This document shows positions 7,785 to 14,597 of a stretch of DNA of 32,746 nt, in pieces (position 1 is the stretch's first letter; every line of letters begins with the position of its first letter). The translations under genes were made by a program, and so were the position numbers. The notes beneath the pieces were generated by a model that had not been told where the DNA came from, searched no databases, and saw only the letters and a program-made list of their open reading frames with translations. The stretch comes from CAZSVE01 sp964610175 (GTDB lineage Bacteria; Pseudomonadota; Gammaproteobacteria; HK1), in NCBI GenBank assembly GCA_964610175.1, contig CAZSVE010000030.1, positions 1 to 32,746 on the forward strand, given 5' to 3'.

Positions 7785-7813
7785 TGCATTTGGTATTTCA
7801 AGCGGCGATACTC
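7785..7813 (+). promoter_or_regulatory. Possible sigma70-type promoter for the aldehyde oxidoreductase cluster
   Basis: TTGCAT at 7785-7790 and GATACT at 7808-7813 are separated by exactly 17 bases and lie about 50 bases before the ferredoxin start. The match to consensus is only moderate (three and four of six), so this is a candidate. The following ribosome-binding site AAGGAGG (7848-7854) is near perfect. Confidence 0.35.
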
Positions 7814-7862
7814 ATTACACAATCTCAATGAATTTTCCACGCCTGGTAAGGAGGATTGAACT

Positions 7863-8333
7863 ATGCAACGTTTCTTGCACATCCAACCCCAGAAATGCAC
7901 CGGTTGCCTGCAGTGCGAGATGGCCTGTTCTTTGACCAAAGAGGGGGTCTTCAACCCGGCGAAATCACGCATCAAGGTTTTCGTCTTTCACAATGAAGGG
8001 AAGTTCGCACCATTTACCTGCACCCAGTGCAATGAGGCCTGGTGCATGTATGCGTGCCCCGTGGATGCCATCCAAGTGGATCGGAATACAGGCGCCAAGG
8101 TTGTAATAGAGTCGCAATGCGTCGGTTGCAAGGTGTGTACGATTGCGTGTCCGTTCGGGACCGTGAATTACAATCGGGATACCGGCAAGGTCACCAAGTG
8201 CGACCTTTGTGGTGGAGAACCCGAATGCGCCAAGGCGTGTCCCACGGGGGCCATCGGTTATCTCGATCCGGAGTGGGCGGGTTTCGAACGAATGCGGACT
8301 TCGGCTGAAAGGAGCCTCGCCAATGTCGATTAG
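7863..8333 (+). CDS. aorA: Four-cluster ferredoxin subunit of aldehyde oxidoreductase (AorA-like)
   Basis: The 156-residue protein carries sixteen cysteines in four cluster-binding groups: 12/15/18/22, 53/56/61/65, 86/89/92/96 and 113/116/122/126. It therefore binds four [4Fe-4S] clusters, like the HycB/DmsB-type electron-transfer subunits. It has no signal peptide and should be cytoplasmic. Placed before a tungsten aldehyde oxidoreductase and, further on, an FAD/NAD oxidoreductase and a MoaD-like gene, it fits AorA of the multi-subunit AorABC enzymes described in Aromatoleum, passing electrons between the tungsten site and the flavin. The ribosome-binding site AAGGAGG is excellent. A 386-base gap holding an R1 repeat separates it from aorB, so strict co-transcription is uncertain. 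Without the neighbours it would be called only a 4Fe-4S protein. Confidence 0.85.
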   Translation: MQRFLHIQPQKCTGCLQCEMACSLTKEGVFNPAKSRIKVFVFHNEGKFAPFTCTQCNEAWCMYACPVDAIQVDRNTGAKVVIESQCVGCKVCTIACPFGTVNYNRDTGKVTKCDLCGGEPECAKACPTGAIGYLDPEWAGFERMRTSAERSLANVD

Positions 8334-8379
8334 CGCTTGTCGGCTGGCGCTGCGGCGACGATTTCCGATCATGAGTCTC

Positions 8380-8495
8380 TAGCGAAGCTTCACCTCGAAT
8401 CGACAAGGTATGATTCGGCATCGGTAAAGCAAAATTGGTGTTTCGTAAAATGGCGACTCATGTGCGAAGCTGAGCGGGAAATAGATAAATTATTG
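8380..8495 (+). repeat. R1 intergenic repeat, direct copy between aorA and aorB
   Basis: A nearly full R1 copy beginning TAGCGAAGCTTCACC, with GTATGATTCGGCATCGGTAA inside and GCGAAGCTGAGCGGGAAATA at the end. It starts about 45 bases after the aorA stop in the same direction. Its insertion explains part of the unusually large gap within what is normally a compact gene cluster. Confidence 0.87.
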
Positions 8496-8719
8496 TTGAA
8501 TCAGTATGTTACTATCGGTTCCGACACGCCGTGATGGTAATTTTCGGCACCGAACAATCGGCGCCTCGATGGGTACCGCAAACATCGCGAAGGCCGATAC
8601 CACGAGTTCGGGAACCGGTATGTGTATTAAGCACTTCGAGGCCAATCCTGGTTTCTTGCAATGAAACCTCGAGGTAAACCTCGCGTGCGTAGTACGACCT
8701 GAACGTAAGGGGAAAGATA
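8496..8719 (+). other. Leader region upstream of aorB
   Basis: These 224 bases lie between the R1 copy and the aorB start and hold no gene I can support. A small stem with a four-base loop occurs at 8670-8683 (CGAGG-TAAA-CCTCG), overlapped by repeated ACCTCG motifs. The ribosome-binding site AAGGGGAA precedes aorB. I looked for a molybdenum/tungsten cofactor riboswitch and could not recognise one, but a structured leader is possible. Confidence 0.3.
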
Positions 8720-10570
8720 ATGGCATGGCAAAAAAAGATTTTACGTGTTGATCTCACGAAGGGCACTTGCATCACGGAACCACTCGACATGGAATGGGCA
8801 ATGCAATACCTGGGACAGCGGGGGCTCGCTACCAAATACCTCGTCGAAGAGGTTCGTCCCACCGTCGATCCGCTATCTCCGGAAAACAAGCTCATCATGA
8901 CCACCGGGCCATTGACGGGCACCATGGCCTCCACGGGGGGACGCTATTCGGTGGTTACCAAAGGGCCATTGACCGGCACTGTTGCCTGCTCCAACTCCGG
9001 TGGCTTCATTGGCGCCGAGATGAAAAACGCCGGTTGGGACATGTTCATCTTCGAAGGCAAGGCCCCGAAGCCCGTGTACCTTCACGTGGAAAACGACCGG
9101 GCGGAATTGCTGCCCGCCGATTTTCTATGGGGTAAATCGGTATGGGAAACCGATGAATTACTGCACAAAAAGCACCAGGACCCGTGGCTCCGCGTCGCCG
9201 CCATCGGGCAATCGGCGGAAAGCGGCTGTCTTTTCGCCTGCATCGTCAATGATCTCCACCGCGCCGCAGGCCGCTCCGGCGTCGGCACCGTCATGGGCAG
9301 CAAGAACTTGAAAGCCGTGGCCGTGCGCGGCACCAAGGGCGTCGGCAATATCCGAGACCCGAAAAAATTCATGCAGGCCATCGACACCGGCAAGAAAGTC
9401 CTCGCCGAAAATGCCGTGACCGGTCAGGGGTTGCCCACCTACGGTACCCAGGTGTTGATGAATGTCATCAATGAGATGGGGGCGTTGCCGACCCGAAACT
9501 GGCGCGAGGTGCAATTCGAGGGGGCGAGCAAGATCTCCGGCGAGGCCATGCGGGAACCCCGGCCAACCGATGGCAAGCCCAACCTGGTCGCCAATGCCGC
9601 CTGCTTCGGTTGCACCATCGCCTGTGGTCGGCTCTCCCGGATCGACAAGGAACATTTCTCCGTCAAGACCAGCCCCAAATATTGGGGCGCCTCGGGTGGT
9701 CTGGAATACGAGGCCGCTTGGGCGCTGGGAGGCGACACGGGCGTCGATGATCTCGATGCCCTTACCTACGCCAACTATCTCTGCAACGAATACGGCATGG
9801 ATTCCATCTCCTTCGGTGCTACGGTGGCCGCGGCCATGGAACTCTTCGAAGAGGGTGCCATTACCAAGGAAGACACCGGTGGTATCGATCTCCGCTTCGG
9901 CAACGCCGAGGCGCTGTGCAAGATCGCCGAACAGACCGGCAAGGGAGAGGACTTCGGCAAGGAGATCGGTCTTGGCTCCAAGCGCCTGTGCGAAAAGTAC
10001 AAGCGCCCCGAACTCTCCATGACCGTCAAGGGACAGGAATTCCCCGCCTACGACGCCAGGGGCATCCAGGGCATGGGGCTCACCTACGCCACCAGCAACC
10101 GCGGCGCCTGCCACCTGCGCAGCTACACCGTCTCCTCCGAGGTGCTCGGCATCCCCGAAAAAACAGACCCCCTGGTCACCGAAGGCAAGCCGGCCCTCGT
10201 CAAGGCATTCCAGGATATCACCGCCGCAGTGGATTCCTCCGGCCTTTGCCTGTTCACCACCTTCGCCTGGAGCATGGACGACATCCAGCCCCAAATCGAC
10301 GCCGCCTGCGAGGGCGACTGGACCGTCGAAAAGCTATTCGAAACCGGGGAACGCATCTGGAATCTCGAACGCAGGTTCAACCTCCAGGCCGGTTTTAGCG
10401 CCGCCGACGACACCCTGCCGAAACGGGTGCTCGAAACCTCCGCCAACACCGGCCCCGCCAAGGGCAAGGTCAGCGGATTGGATAAGATGCTGCCCGAATA
10501 CTACGAGATCCGGGGTTGGACGCAACAGGGCGAACCCATGCAGGAGACGTTGGATCGGTTGGGGATTTGA
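8720..10570 (+). CDS. aorB: Tungsten-containing aldehyde:ferredoxin oxidoreductase family catalytic subunit (AorB-like)
   Basis: The enzyme oxidises aldehydes to carboxylic acids, or the reverse with strong reductants, at a tungsten bis-metallopterin centre. The 616-residue length is typical. TTGPLTGTMASTGGRYSVV and CSNSGGFIGAEMKNAGWD in the first 120 residues belong to the N-terminal pterin-binding domain. The [4Fe-4S] ligands are Cys295, Cys298 and Cys302 (CFGCTIAC) plus Cys510 in the family motif DSSGLC. No signal peptide is present, so it is cytoplasmic. A ferredoxin subunit upstream and FAD and MoaD-like genes downstream indicate the multi-subunit Aor enzyme rather than the stand-alone archaeal type. 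The FAD gene starts 2.1 kb later because a block of unrelated genes intervenes. Substrate cannot be predicted. Confidence 0.94.
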   Translation: MAWQKKILRVDLTKGTCITEPLDMEWAMQYLGQRGLATKYLVEEVRPTVDPLSPENKLIMTTGPLTGTMASTGGRYSVVTKGPLTGTVACSNSGGFIGAEMKNAGWDMFIFEGKAPKPVYLHVENDRAELLPADFLWGKSVWETDELLHKKHQDPWLRVAAIGQSAESGCLFACIVNDLHRAAGRSGVGTVMGSKNLKAVAVRGTKGVGNIRDPKKFMQAIDTGKKVLAENAVTGQGLPTYGTQVLMNVINEMGALPTRNWREVQFEGASKISGEAMREPRPTDGKPNLVANAACFGCTIACGRLSRIDKEHFSVKTSPKYWGASGGLEYEAAWALGGDTGVDDLDALTYANYLCNEYGMDSISFGATVAAAMELFEEGAITKEDTGGIDLRFGNAEALCKIAEQTGKGEDFGKEIGLGSKRLCEKYKRPELSMTVKGQEFPAYDARGIQGMGLTYATSNRGACHLRSYTVSSEVLGIPEKTDPLVTEGKPALVKAFQDITAAVDSSGLCLFTTFAWSMDDIQPQIDAACEGDWTVEKLFETGERIWNLERRFNLQAGFSAADDTLPKRVLETSANTGPAKGKVSGLDKMLPEYYEIRGWTQQGEPMQETLDRLGI

Positions 10571-10578
10571 GTAGTGGT

Positions 10579-10620
10579 ATCATTCGTACTGTGTGCAACT
10601 TAGCACACAATCAGAATGAT
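10579..10620. terminator. Strong stem-loop just after aorB
   Basis: ATCATTC (10579-10585) pairs with GAATGAT (10614-10620), and inside these GTGTGC (10591-10596) pairs with GCACAC (10603-10608) around a six-base loop. The structure begins eight bases after the aorB stop and is followed by GGTTTTGA, a weak T-tract. It may terminate or stabilise the aorB transcript, or be an operator. It marks the boundary with the AT-rich inserted block. Confidence 0.5.
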
Positions 10621-10653
10621 TGGTTTTGACTCAACGATAAACAGGAAATTGAT

Positions 10654-11241
10654 ATGAAAAATAAAGTGCTGCTTTTTTCTTGGTTGTTTTTGTTTTCTTG
10701 CCATGTCCTGGCTCAAGGATCTAGCTCGGGAATTCCAAGCATCCCCATTGACTGGGTAACTACAACTGAAGAGAGGATAAAAAATCTTGAAAACGAGATA
10801 AATCAAAGCATTAAAATACCGGTAGGTACAATTGTTGCTTATTGGAAAGATGATGCCCCAGAGGGTTGGTTGTTATGCGATGGTAGTTCTATTCCTGCTG
10901 TTTTCAAAGAACTAAGGAAAATCGTCGGAAAAAACAAGAACGGTCCATATACAACACCTGACTTACGAGGTCTGTTTTTGCGTGGTGCTAATATGGGTCG
11001 AAAGGATGGTAAGGGTGAAACTGAAAAATATATTGATCGTAGATTTGGTGACTACCAATCTGATGGAGTGGGAAAACACAACCACACAGCATATCACGGT
11101 GCTCGGGGAGGAGGATCCCTTCAAAATCACGCACCAAATTCAGGTGGTGAAAAAGTAAAAATCGGTCTTCCAACATCAGAAGATGGGATTGCGGAAACCC
11201 GTCCTAGGAACGTTTCCGTTACCTGGATAATCAAGCATTAA
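10654..11241 (+). CDS. Secreted phage tail-collar domain protein
   Basis: The 195-residue protein starts with a clear signal peptide (MKNKVLLFSWLFLFSCHVLA, cleavage likely after LAQ). A short coiled segment (EERIKNLENEINQ) follows. The remainder is a Tail Collar domain: GTIVAYWKDDAPEGWLLCDG, TPDLRGLFLRGAN and the ending ETRPRNVSVTWIIKH are characteristic. In phages such domains sit at fibre tips; chromosomal secreted versions are surface or adhesin-like proteins of unknown role. The coding sequence is distinctly more AT-rich than the flanking aor genes, which points to horizontal acquisition. No other phage gene is nearby. The start has CAGGAAAT upstream. Function beyond the domain is unknown. 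Confidence 0.8.
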   Translation: MKNKVLLFSWLFLFSCHVLAQGSSSGIPSIPIDWVTTTEERIKNLENEINQSIKIPVGTIVAYWKDDAPEGWLLCDGSSIPAVFKELRKIVGKNKNGPYTTPDLRGLFLRGANMGRKDGKGETEKYIDRRFGDYQSDGVGKHNHTAYHGARGGGSLQNHAPNSGGEKVKIGLPTSEDGIAETRPRNVSVTWIIKH

Positions 11242-11436
11242 AGTCCCTGGAAAACCGGGTTCTGTTCGCTTCTGAGTTTCTAAGGGTTAGCTAAGCGCCT
11301 AGCTTGGGGTGGACAGAGCGCTGCTCTTGGAAGCTCTTGTTCCTCAGGTTTGTCGTTTTTTCCTCAAGAGAAATTGGCCTCTTTCAGAAAAGAAAGTGTA
11401 CAGGTTGGTGTGTAGTTTCATTTGACCTTATTCCCT

Positions 11437-11807
11437 TGTCATCTCGAGCGCAGCGAGAAATCTTGTGCCCAGACAACACCACTACTTTGTATATCTATTG
11501 ACGAGCTGGGATGGCAATGTGATGTACGTGGGCATAACTAATGACTTGCAGCGACGCGTTTCTGAACATAAGAATAAATTACTCTCTGGATTTACGAAGA
11601 GATATAACGTGGACAGATTGGTGTATTTCGAAGAGACCAATGATGTAAATGCCGCTATTTTACGGGAAAAAGAAATCAAGAAATGGCGGAGGGAAAAGAA
11701 GGACAAGCTGGTTGCGGTGATAAATCCTGAATGGAAGGATTTAAGTGAGGATTGGTTCGCCTAGTGAAAATCGATTCGGAAGATTTCTCGCTGCGCTCGA
11801 AATGACA
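11437..11807 (+). mobile_element. Candidate compact element: GIY-YIG gene between 28-bp inverted repeats (R2 ends)
   Basis: The left end (11437-11464) and the reverse complement of the right end (11780-11807) agree at 27 of 28 positions, both starting TGTCAT and running through CGAGCGCAGCGAGAAATCTT. The nuclease GTG start is the base right after the left end, and the stop lies 15 bases before the right end. Two 81-bp copies elsewhere (11952-12032 and 30138-30218) have the same kind of ends without the gene, resembling non-autonomous derivatives. No target-site duplication is visible. Mobility is inferred. Confidence 0.5.
11465..11764 (+). CDS. Small GIY-YIG nuclease (UPF0213/YhbQ-like)
   Basis: The 99-residue protein is a minimal GIY-YIG domain. 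The two strands are YFVYLLTS (residues 7-14, VYL in the GIY position) and MYVGITNDLQRRVSEHKN (residues 20-37, YVG in the YIG position). Arg30 is a candidate catalytic residue and Glu70 in REKEIKKWRREKK the likely metal ligand; it ends with INPEWKDLSEDW, as in many short family members. Such single-domain proteins cut DNA, sometimes within mobile elements. No other start lies before the conserved strand, so translation should begin at the GTG at 11465 within the edge of the repeat. The tight enclosure by inverted repeats is the main reason to suspect it acts on those repeats. Confidence 0.85.
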   Translation: MPRQHHYFVYLLTSWDGNVMYVGITNDLQRRVSEHKNKLLSGFTKRYNVDRLVYFEETNDVNAAILREKEIKKWRREKKDKLVAVINPEWKDLSEDWFA

Positions 11808-12090
11808 AAGCTTTGTAGGCCGTAAAATTAATGAATGACGGGGAAATAAGCCCTTGGCTGATCGTTTAAGAAGAATTAAAAAGGATATCTACTTTCCCAG
11901 GTACAGCCTCGGAAAAAAGCGTAGGCGCTTATCGGTGAAAGCTCGAACAAATGTCATTTCGAGCGCAGCGAGAAATCTTCCGCACTGAAAAATACCGAAT
12001 GCACAAGATCTCTCCCTACCGTCGAGATGACAAAAGAGTAGCCAACTGGAAATCTTTGGTTCCGGCCAAGCTGGGTTAGGCATTCCCACC
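11765..12090. other. Intergenic region between GIY-YIG and Uma2 genes
   Basis: The 326 bases contain the right inverted end of the GIY-YIG element (11780-11807) and an R2 palindromic unit with its downstream module (11952-12079). The AT-rich stretch between about 11810 and 11950 shows no recognisable gene or signal. The Uma2 start follows the repeat module by only eleven bases. Confidence 0.6.
11952..12079 (+). repeat. R2 palindromic unit plus GGTTCCGGC module
   Basis: The 81-bp unit 11952-12032 has 28-base ends (TGTCATTTCGAGCGCAGCGA... and ...CGTCGAGATGACA) that are imperfect inverted repeats. After 18 bases comes the AATCTTTGGTTCCGGCCAAG...GGGTTAGG module (12051-12079). The same two-part arrangement, at almost the same total length (128 versus 131 bp), recurs at 30138-30268. 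It is non-coding and can fold on either strand. Confidence 0.82.
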
Positions 12091-12585
12091 ATGCAATGGT
12101 CACAAGTACTAAGCGATCCCACCCTACGGGATCTACCCTATAAAGTCGAACTAAACGAACAAGGCAGGATCGAGATGTCTCCGGCATCCAACCGGCACGG
12201 AATACTACAAAGCAGGCTGGTGAGACTCATGGCGAAGTTCCTGCCGGAAGGAGAAAGCATCACGAAATGCGCCATCCAAACCGCAAATGACATCAAGATG
12301 GCCGATGTCGCTTGGGCCTCGAAGAGCTTCTTTCGCCATCAGCCTTTGCAGCAAGACCCCTTCGAAGTTGCCCCGGACATTTGCGCGGAGATCGTCTCCC
12401 CCGACAATAGCGCCGCTGAAATGGAGCAAAAGATAGCTGCTTATCTGCAGCAGGGCGCATTGGAGGTCTGGCTGGTGGATCTCGCGGGCAACTACCGTTT
12501 CTTCAACCGAGCCGGAGAACAAAACGAAACCGCCTTCCGAATCATCGATGAGGCATGGAAAGAATTACAAAGAGATATGCCATAA
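12091..12585 (+). CDS. Uma2 family (DUF820) putative endonuclease
   Basis: The 164-residue protein shows the Uma2/DUF820 pattern of the PD-(D/E)XK nuclease superfamily: IEMSPASNRHGILQSRLVRL at residues 27-46, the acidic strand IKMADVAWAS (Asp72), and PDICAEIVSPDNSAAEMEQK from residue 95, holding Glu100 and a downstream Lys114. AAYLQQGALEVWLVD follows, also typical. Families of this kind multiply in genomes with many mobile elements; their biological role is not established. The ATG at 12091 lies immediately after a repeat module, so the gene may depend on that module for transcription or may have arrived with it. It is part of the block separating aorB from aorC. Confidence 0.85.
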   Translation: MQWSQVLSDPTLRDLPYKVELNEQGRIEMSPASNRHGILQSRLVRLMAKFLPEGESITKCAIQTANDIKMADVAWASKSFFRHQPLQQDPFEVAPDICAEIVSPDNSAAEMEQKIAAYLQQGALEVWLVDLAGNYRFFNRAGEQNETAFRIIDEAWKELQRDMP

Positions 12586-12646
12586 AAGCATGTTGCAATC
12601 CGAACCACTCCCCTTGAACCACTTTCCTTACAACGGATCATAAAAA

Positions 12647-13924
12647 ATGCATTACGTCATCGTTGGCGCCGGTCCCGCCGGCGTAATTGCGGCGGAAACC
12701 CTCGCAAAAACCAATCCCAATGGAAAAATCACCCTGCTGGGCGACGAGCCCACGTTGCCGTATTCCCGAATGGCCATCCCGTATTTCTTGTCCGATCAAA
12801 TCAACGAGGCCGGCACTTATCTGCGTAAAGAGGAAAGTTATTTCCCGCGAAACGGCATCGAATTCCGCCACGGTCGGGCGACGGGTATCAGACCCCAGGA
12901 CGGGATATTGGAATTGGACGACGGCGCGATACTCCCCTACGGTCGTCTGTTGATTGCCAGCGGGTCCCGCCCTGCCGCGCCGCCCATCCCAGGCGTGGAT
13001 CTTCCGGGTGTCCATCATTGCTGGACGCTGCATGAGGCGCGCCAAATCCGCCGATTGGCGAAACCGGGCGCGCGGGTAGTGCTGATTGGCGCCGGATTCA
13101 TCGGATGCATCATCATGGAGGCCCTGCGCGAGCGCGGAGCGACAGTGACCGTATTGGAGTCGGAGAAACAAATACTGCCGCGCATGATAAATGGAACCGG
13201 CGCGAGCCTGTTGAAGCGTTGGTGCGTGCAAAAGGGGGTTTCTATCCACACCGAAACCCGCATCACGGGAATCGAGAAAAAGGACGCCTTCGACGCCGCC
13301 AGTGAATTGATGGTCCACCGAGAAACGGGCGCTTCTCTAACCGCCGATCTTGTCGTGCTCGCCACGGGTGTTCGTCCCAATATCGAATTCCTTTCGGGCA
13401 GTGGCATCGAGGTCGATGATGGCATCCTGGTCGACGAATATCTGCAAACCAACCAAATCAACGTCTATGCCGCGGGAGACGTCGCGCAAGGCAGGGACTG
13501 GTCCACAGGAAAACGAGCGGTACATGCCATTCAACCCACCGCCGCCGAACACGGGCGCGTCAGCGCCTGCAACATGGCGGGGATTTCGACTATCTATCCA
13601 GGGAGTTTCAGCATGAATGTGCTGGATACCATGGGGCTCGTGTCTACTTCGTTCGGGCTTTGGATGGGAAGAGAAGGGGATGATGTCACGACACTGTTGG
13701 ATTGGGATCGCTATCAATACATCCGGTTGGTGTTCGACGATGATATATTGGTGGGCGCCATCGGTATCGGCTGGGCGCAATCCACGGGGGTATTGCGCGG
13801 ACTCATTCAAGGGAAAACCCGGCTGGGGAAATGGAGAAAGCGCTTGCAGGCCGATCCGACGCGGGTCATGGAGAGCTACGTGGCGTGCATTCGGGATTTT
13901 CAACCGACACGATCATCGCCATAA
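12647..13924 (+). CDS. aorC: FAD-dependent NAD(P)H oxidoreductase subunit (AorC-like)
   Basis: The 425-residue flavoprotein has the pyridine nucleotide-disulfide oxidoreductase fold. An FAD-binding Rossmann motif VIVGAGPAGVIAAE lies at the N-terminus. Then come a second dinucleotide motif VVLIGAGFIGCIIMEAL near residue 144 for NAD(P)H, LVVLATGVRPNIEF near 238, and the flavin-binding VYAAGDVAQGRD near 272. No redox-active CxxxxC pair is seen, so it is an NADH oxidase or ferredoxin-reductase type rather than a disulfide reductase. In AorABC enzymes this subunit links electron flow to NAD. Gene order with aorA and aorB, and the MoaD-like gene 26 bases after it, supports that assignment. On sequence alone it would be a generic FAD oxidoreductase. 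Confidence 0.83.
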   Translation: MHYVIVGAGPAGVIAAETLAKTNPNGKITLLGDEPTLPYSRMAIPYFLSDQINEAGTYLRKEESYFPRNGIEFRHGRATGIRPQDGILELDDGAILPYGRLLIASGSRPAAPPIPGVDLPGVHHCWTLHEARQIRRLAKPGARVVLIGAGFIGCIIMEALRERGATVTVLESEKQILPRMINGTGASLLKRWCVQKGVSIHTETRITGIEKKDAFDAASELMVHRETGASLTADLVVLATGVRPNIEFLSGSGIEVDDGILVDEYLQTNQINVYAAGDVAQGRDWSTGKRAVHAIQPTAAEHGRVSACNMAGISTIYPGSFSMNVLDTMGLVSTSFGLWMGREGDDVTTLLDWDRYQYIRLVFDDDILVGAIGIGWAQSTGVLRGLIQGKTRLGKWRKRLQADPTRVMESYVACIRDFQPTRSSP

Positions 13925-13950
13925 ATCATTGAAATAGCTATCTGGCCTGG

Positions 13951-14202
13951 ATGAAAATCGCACTCAAACTCTTTGCGAGTCTTGGGAAACATCTCCCTCC
14001 GGACGCCGAGCGGAATACCATTGAACTGGAGGTGCCGGAGCGGATGACGATTCAAGCCGTTCTTGGCCGGATGGGGATTCCCCGTGAGTCGGTAAAGCTG
14101 GTTTTTGTCGATGGGGTACATCAACTTCCCGAAGACCTTGCTTGCCGATTTCTCGAACCTGGTGAGACATTGGCGGTTTGGCCGCCGGTTGCCGGGGGGT
14201 AG
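13951..14202 (+). CDS. aorD: MoaD/ThiS-like sulfur-carrier protein (AorD-like)
   Basis: The 83-residue protein has the ubiquitin-like beta-grasp pattern and ends in WPPVAGG, the C-terminal Gly-Gly that is adenylated and thiocarboxylated in MoaD and ThiS proteins. VFVDGVHQLPEDL and FLEPGETLAVWPPVAGG are typical family segments. Directly following the AorC gene, it is best explained as the dedicated sulfur carrier for pterin cofactor assembly that accompanies Aor operons. The MoeB/ThiF-like activating gene (aorE in some species) is not found after it; the next 395 bases are repeats and then gpmI. The general moaD function is an alternative. Confidence 0.85.
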   Translation: MKIALKLFASLGKHLPPDAERNTIELEVPERMTIQAVLGRMGIPRESVKLVFVDGVHQLPEDLACRFLEPGETLAVWPPVAGG

Positions 14203-14597
14203 ATCACGGATTCGTCATGCTGAAACCGATAATATCGGCTAGCGGAGCTTTGCTTTGAACCGACAAAGCATGATTGGCATTGGGTAAAGCGAAGCGGGTG
14301 TTTGGCAAATGTGTCGAATTTTACGAAACAATAATTTGGTTTTACCTGGCGAAGCTTCGCCTCGAATCGGCAAGGCATGATTCAGCATTGGTAAAGTAAA
14401 ATCGGTGTTCTGTAAAACTTGACTCATTTGCGAAGCTGAGCGGGAAATAAACAAATCAATGCCGAATCACACGTCGTCGGCTTGAGGCAAAGCTTCGCTG
14501 TGAGGATGCCAACGGTTGCATCATCGGCGGTGAGGCGAATGTCATCGAACGAATCGGCTTATCGCGGAGAAATCGAGAAAAATCGGAGAAAGAAGTT
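14203..14597. other. Intergenic region between aorD and gpmI
   Basis: No gene is present in these 395 bases. Two R1 copies in tandem occupy 14240-14460. The rest up to the gpmI ribosome-binding site (GGAG at 14585-14588) contains another GGCAAAGCTTCGCTG fragment resembling the R1 head (about 14486-14500) and no clear promoter. Confidence 0.65.
14240..14460 (+). repeat. R1 repeat, tandem pair (first copy diverged)
   Basis: The first copy (from 14240, TAGCGGAGCTTTGC) keeps GACAAAGCATGATTGGCAT and then degenerates, with an inverted-tail piece GTCGAATTTTACGAAAC at 14313-14329. The second (14348-14460) is nearly ideal: GGCGAAGCTTCGCCTCGAAT at its start and TTGCGAAGCTGAGCGGGAAA near its end. Both run in the direction of aorD. 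Confidence 0.86.

Noticed and set aside
10654..11241. Prophage remnant
   Set aside because: Only one phage-type domain is present, it carries a signal peptide, and no capsid, terminase, portal or integrase gene is nearby.
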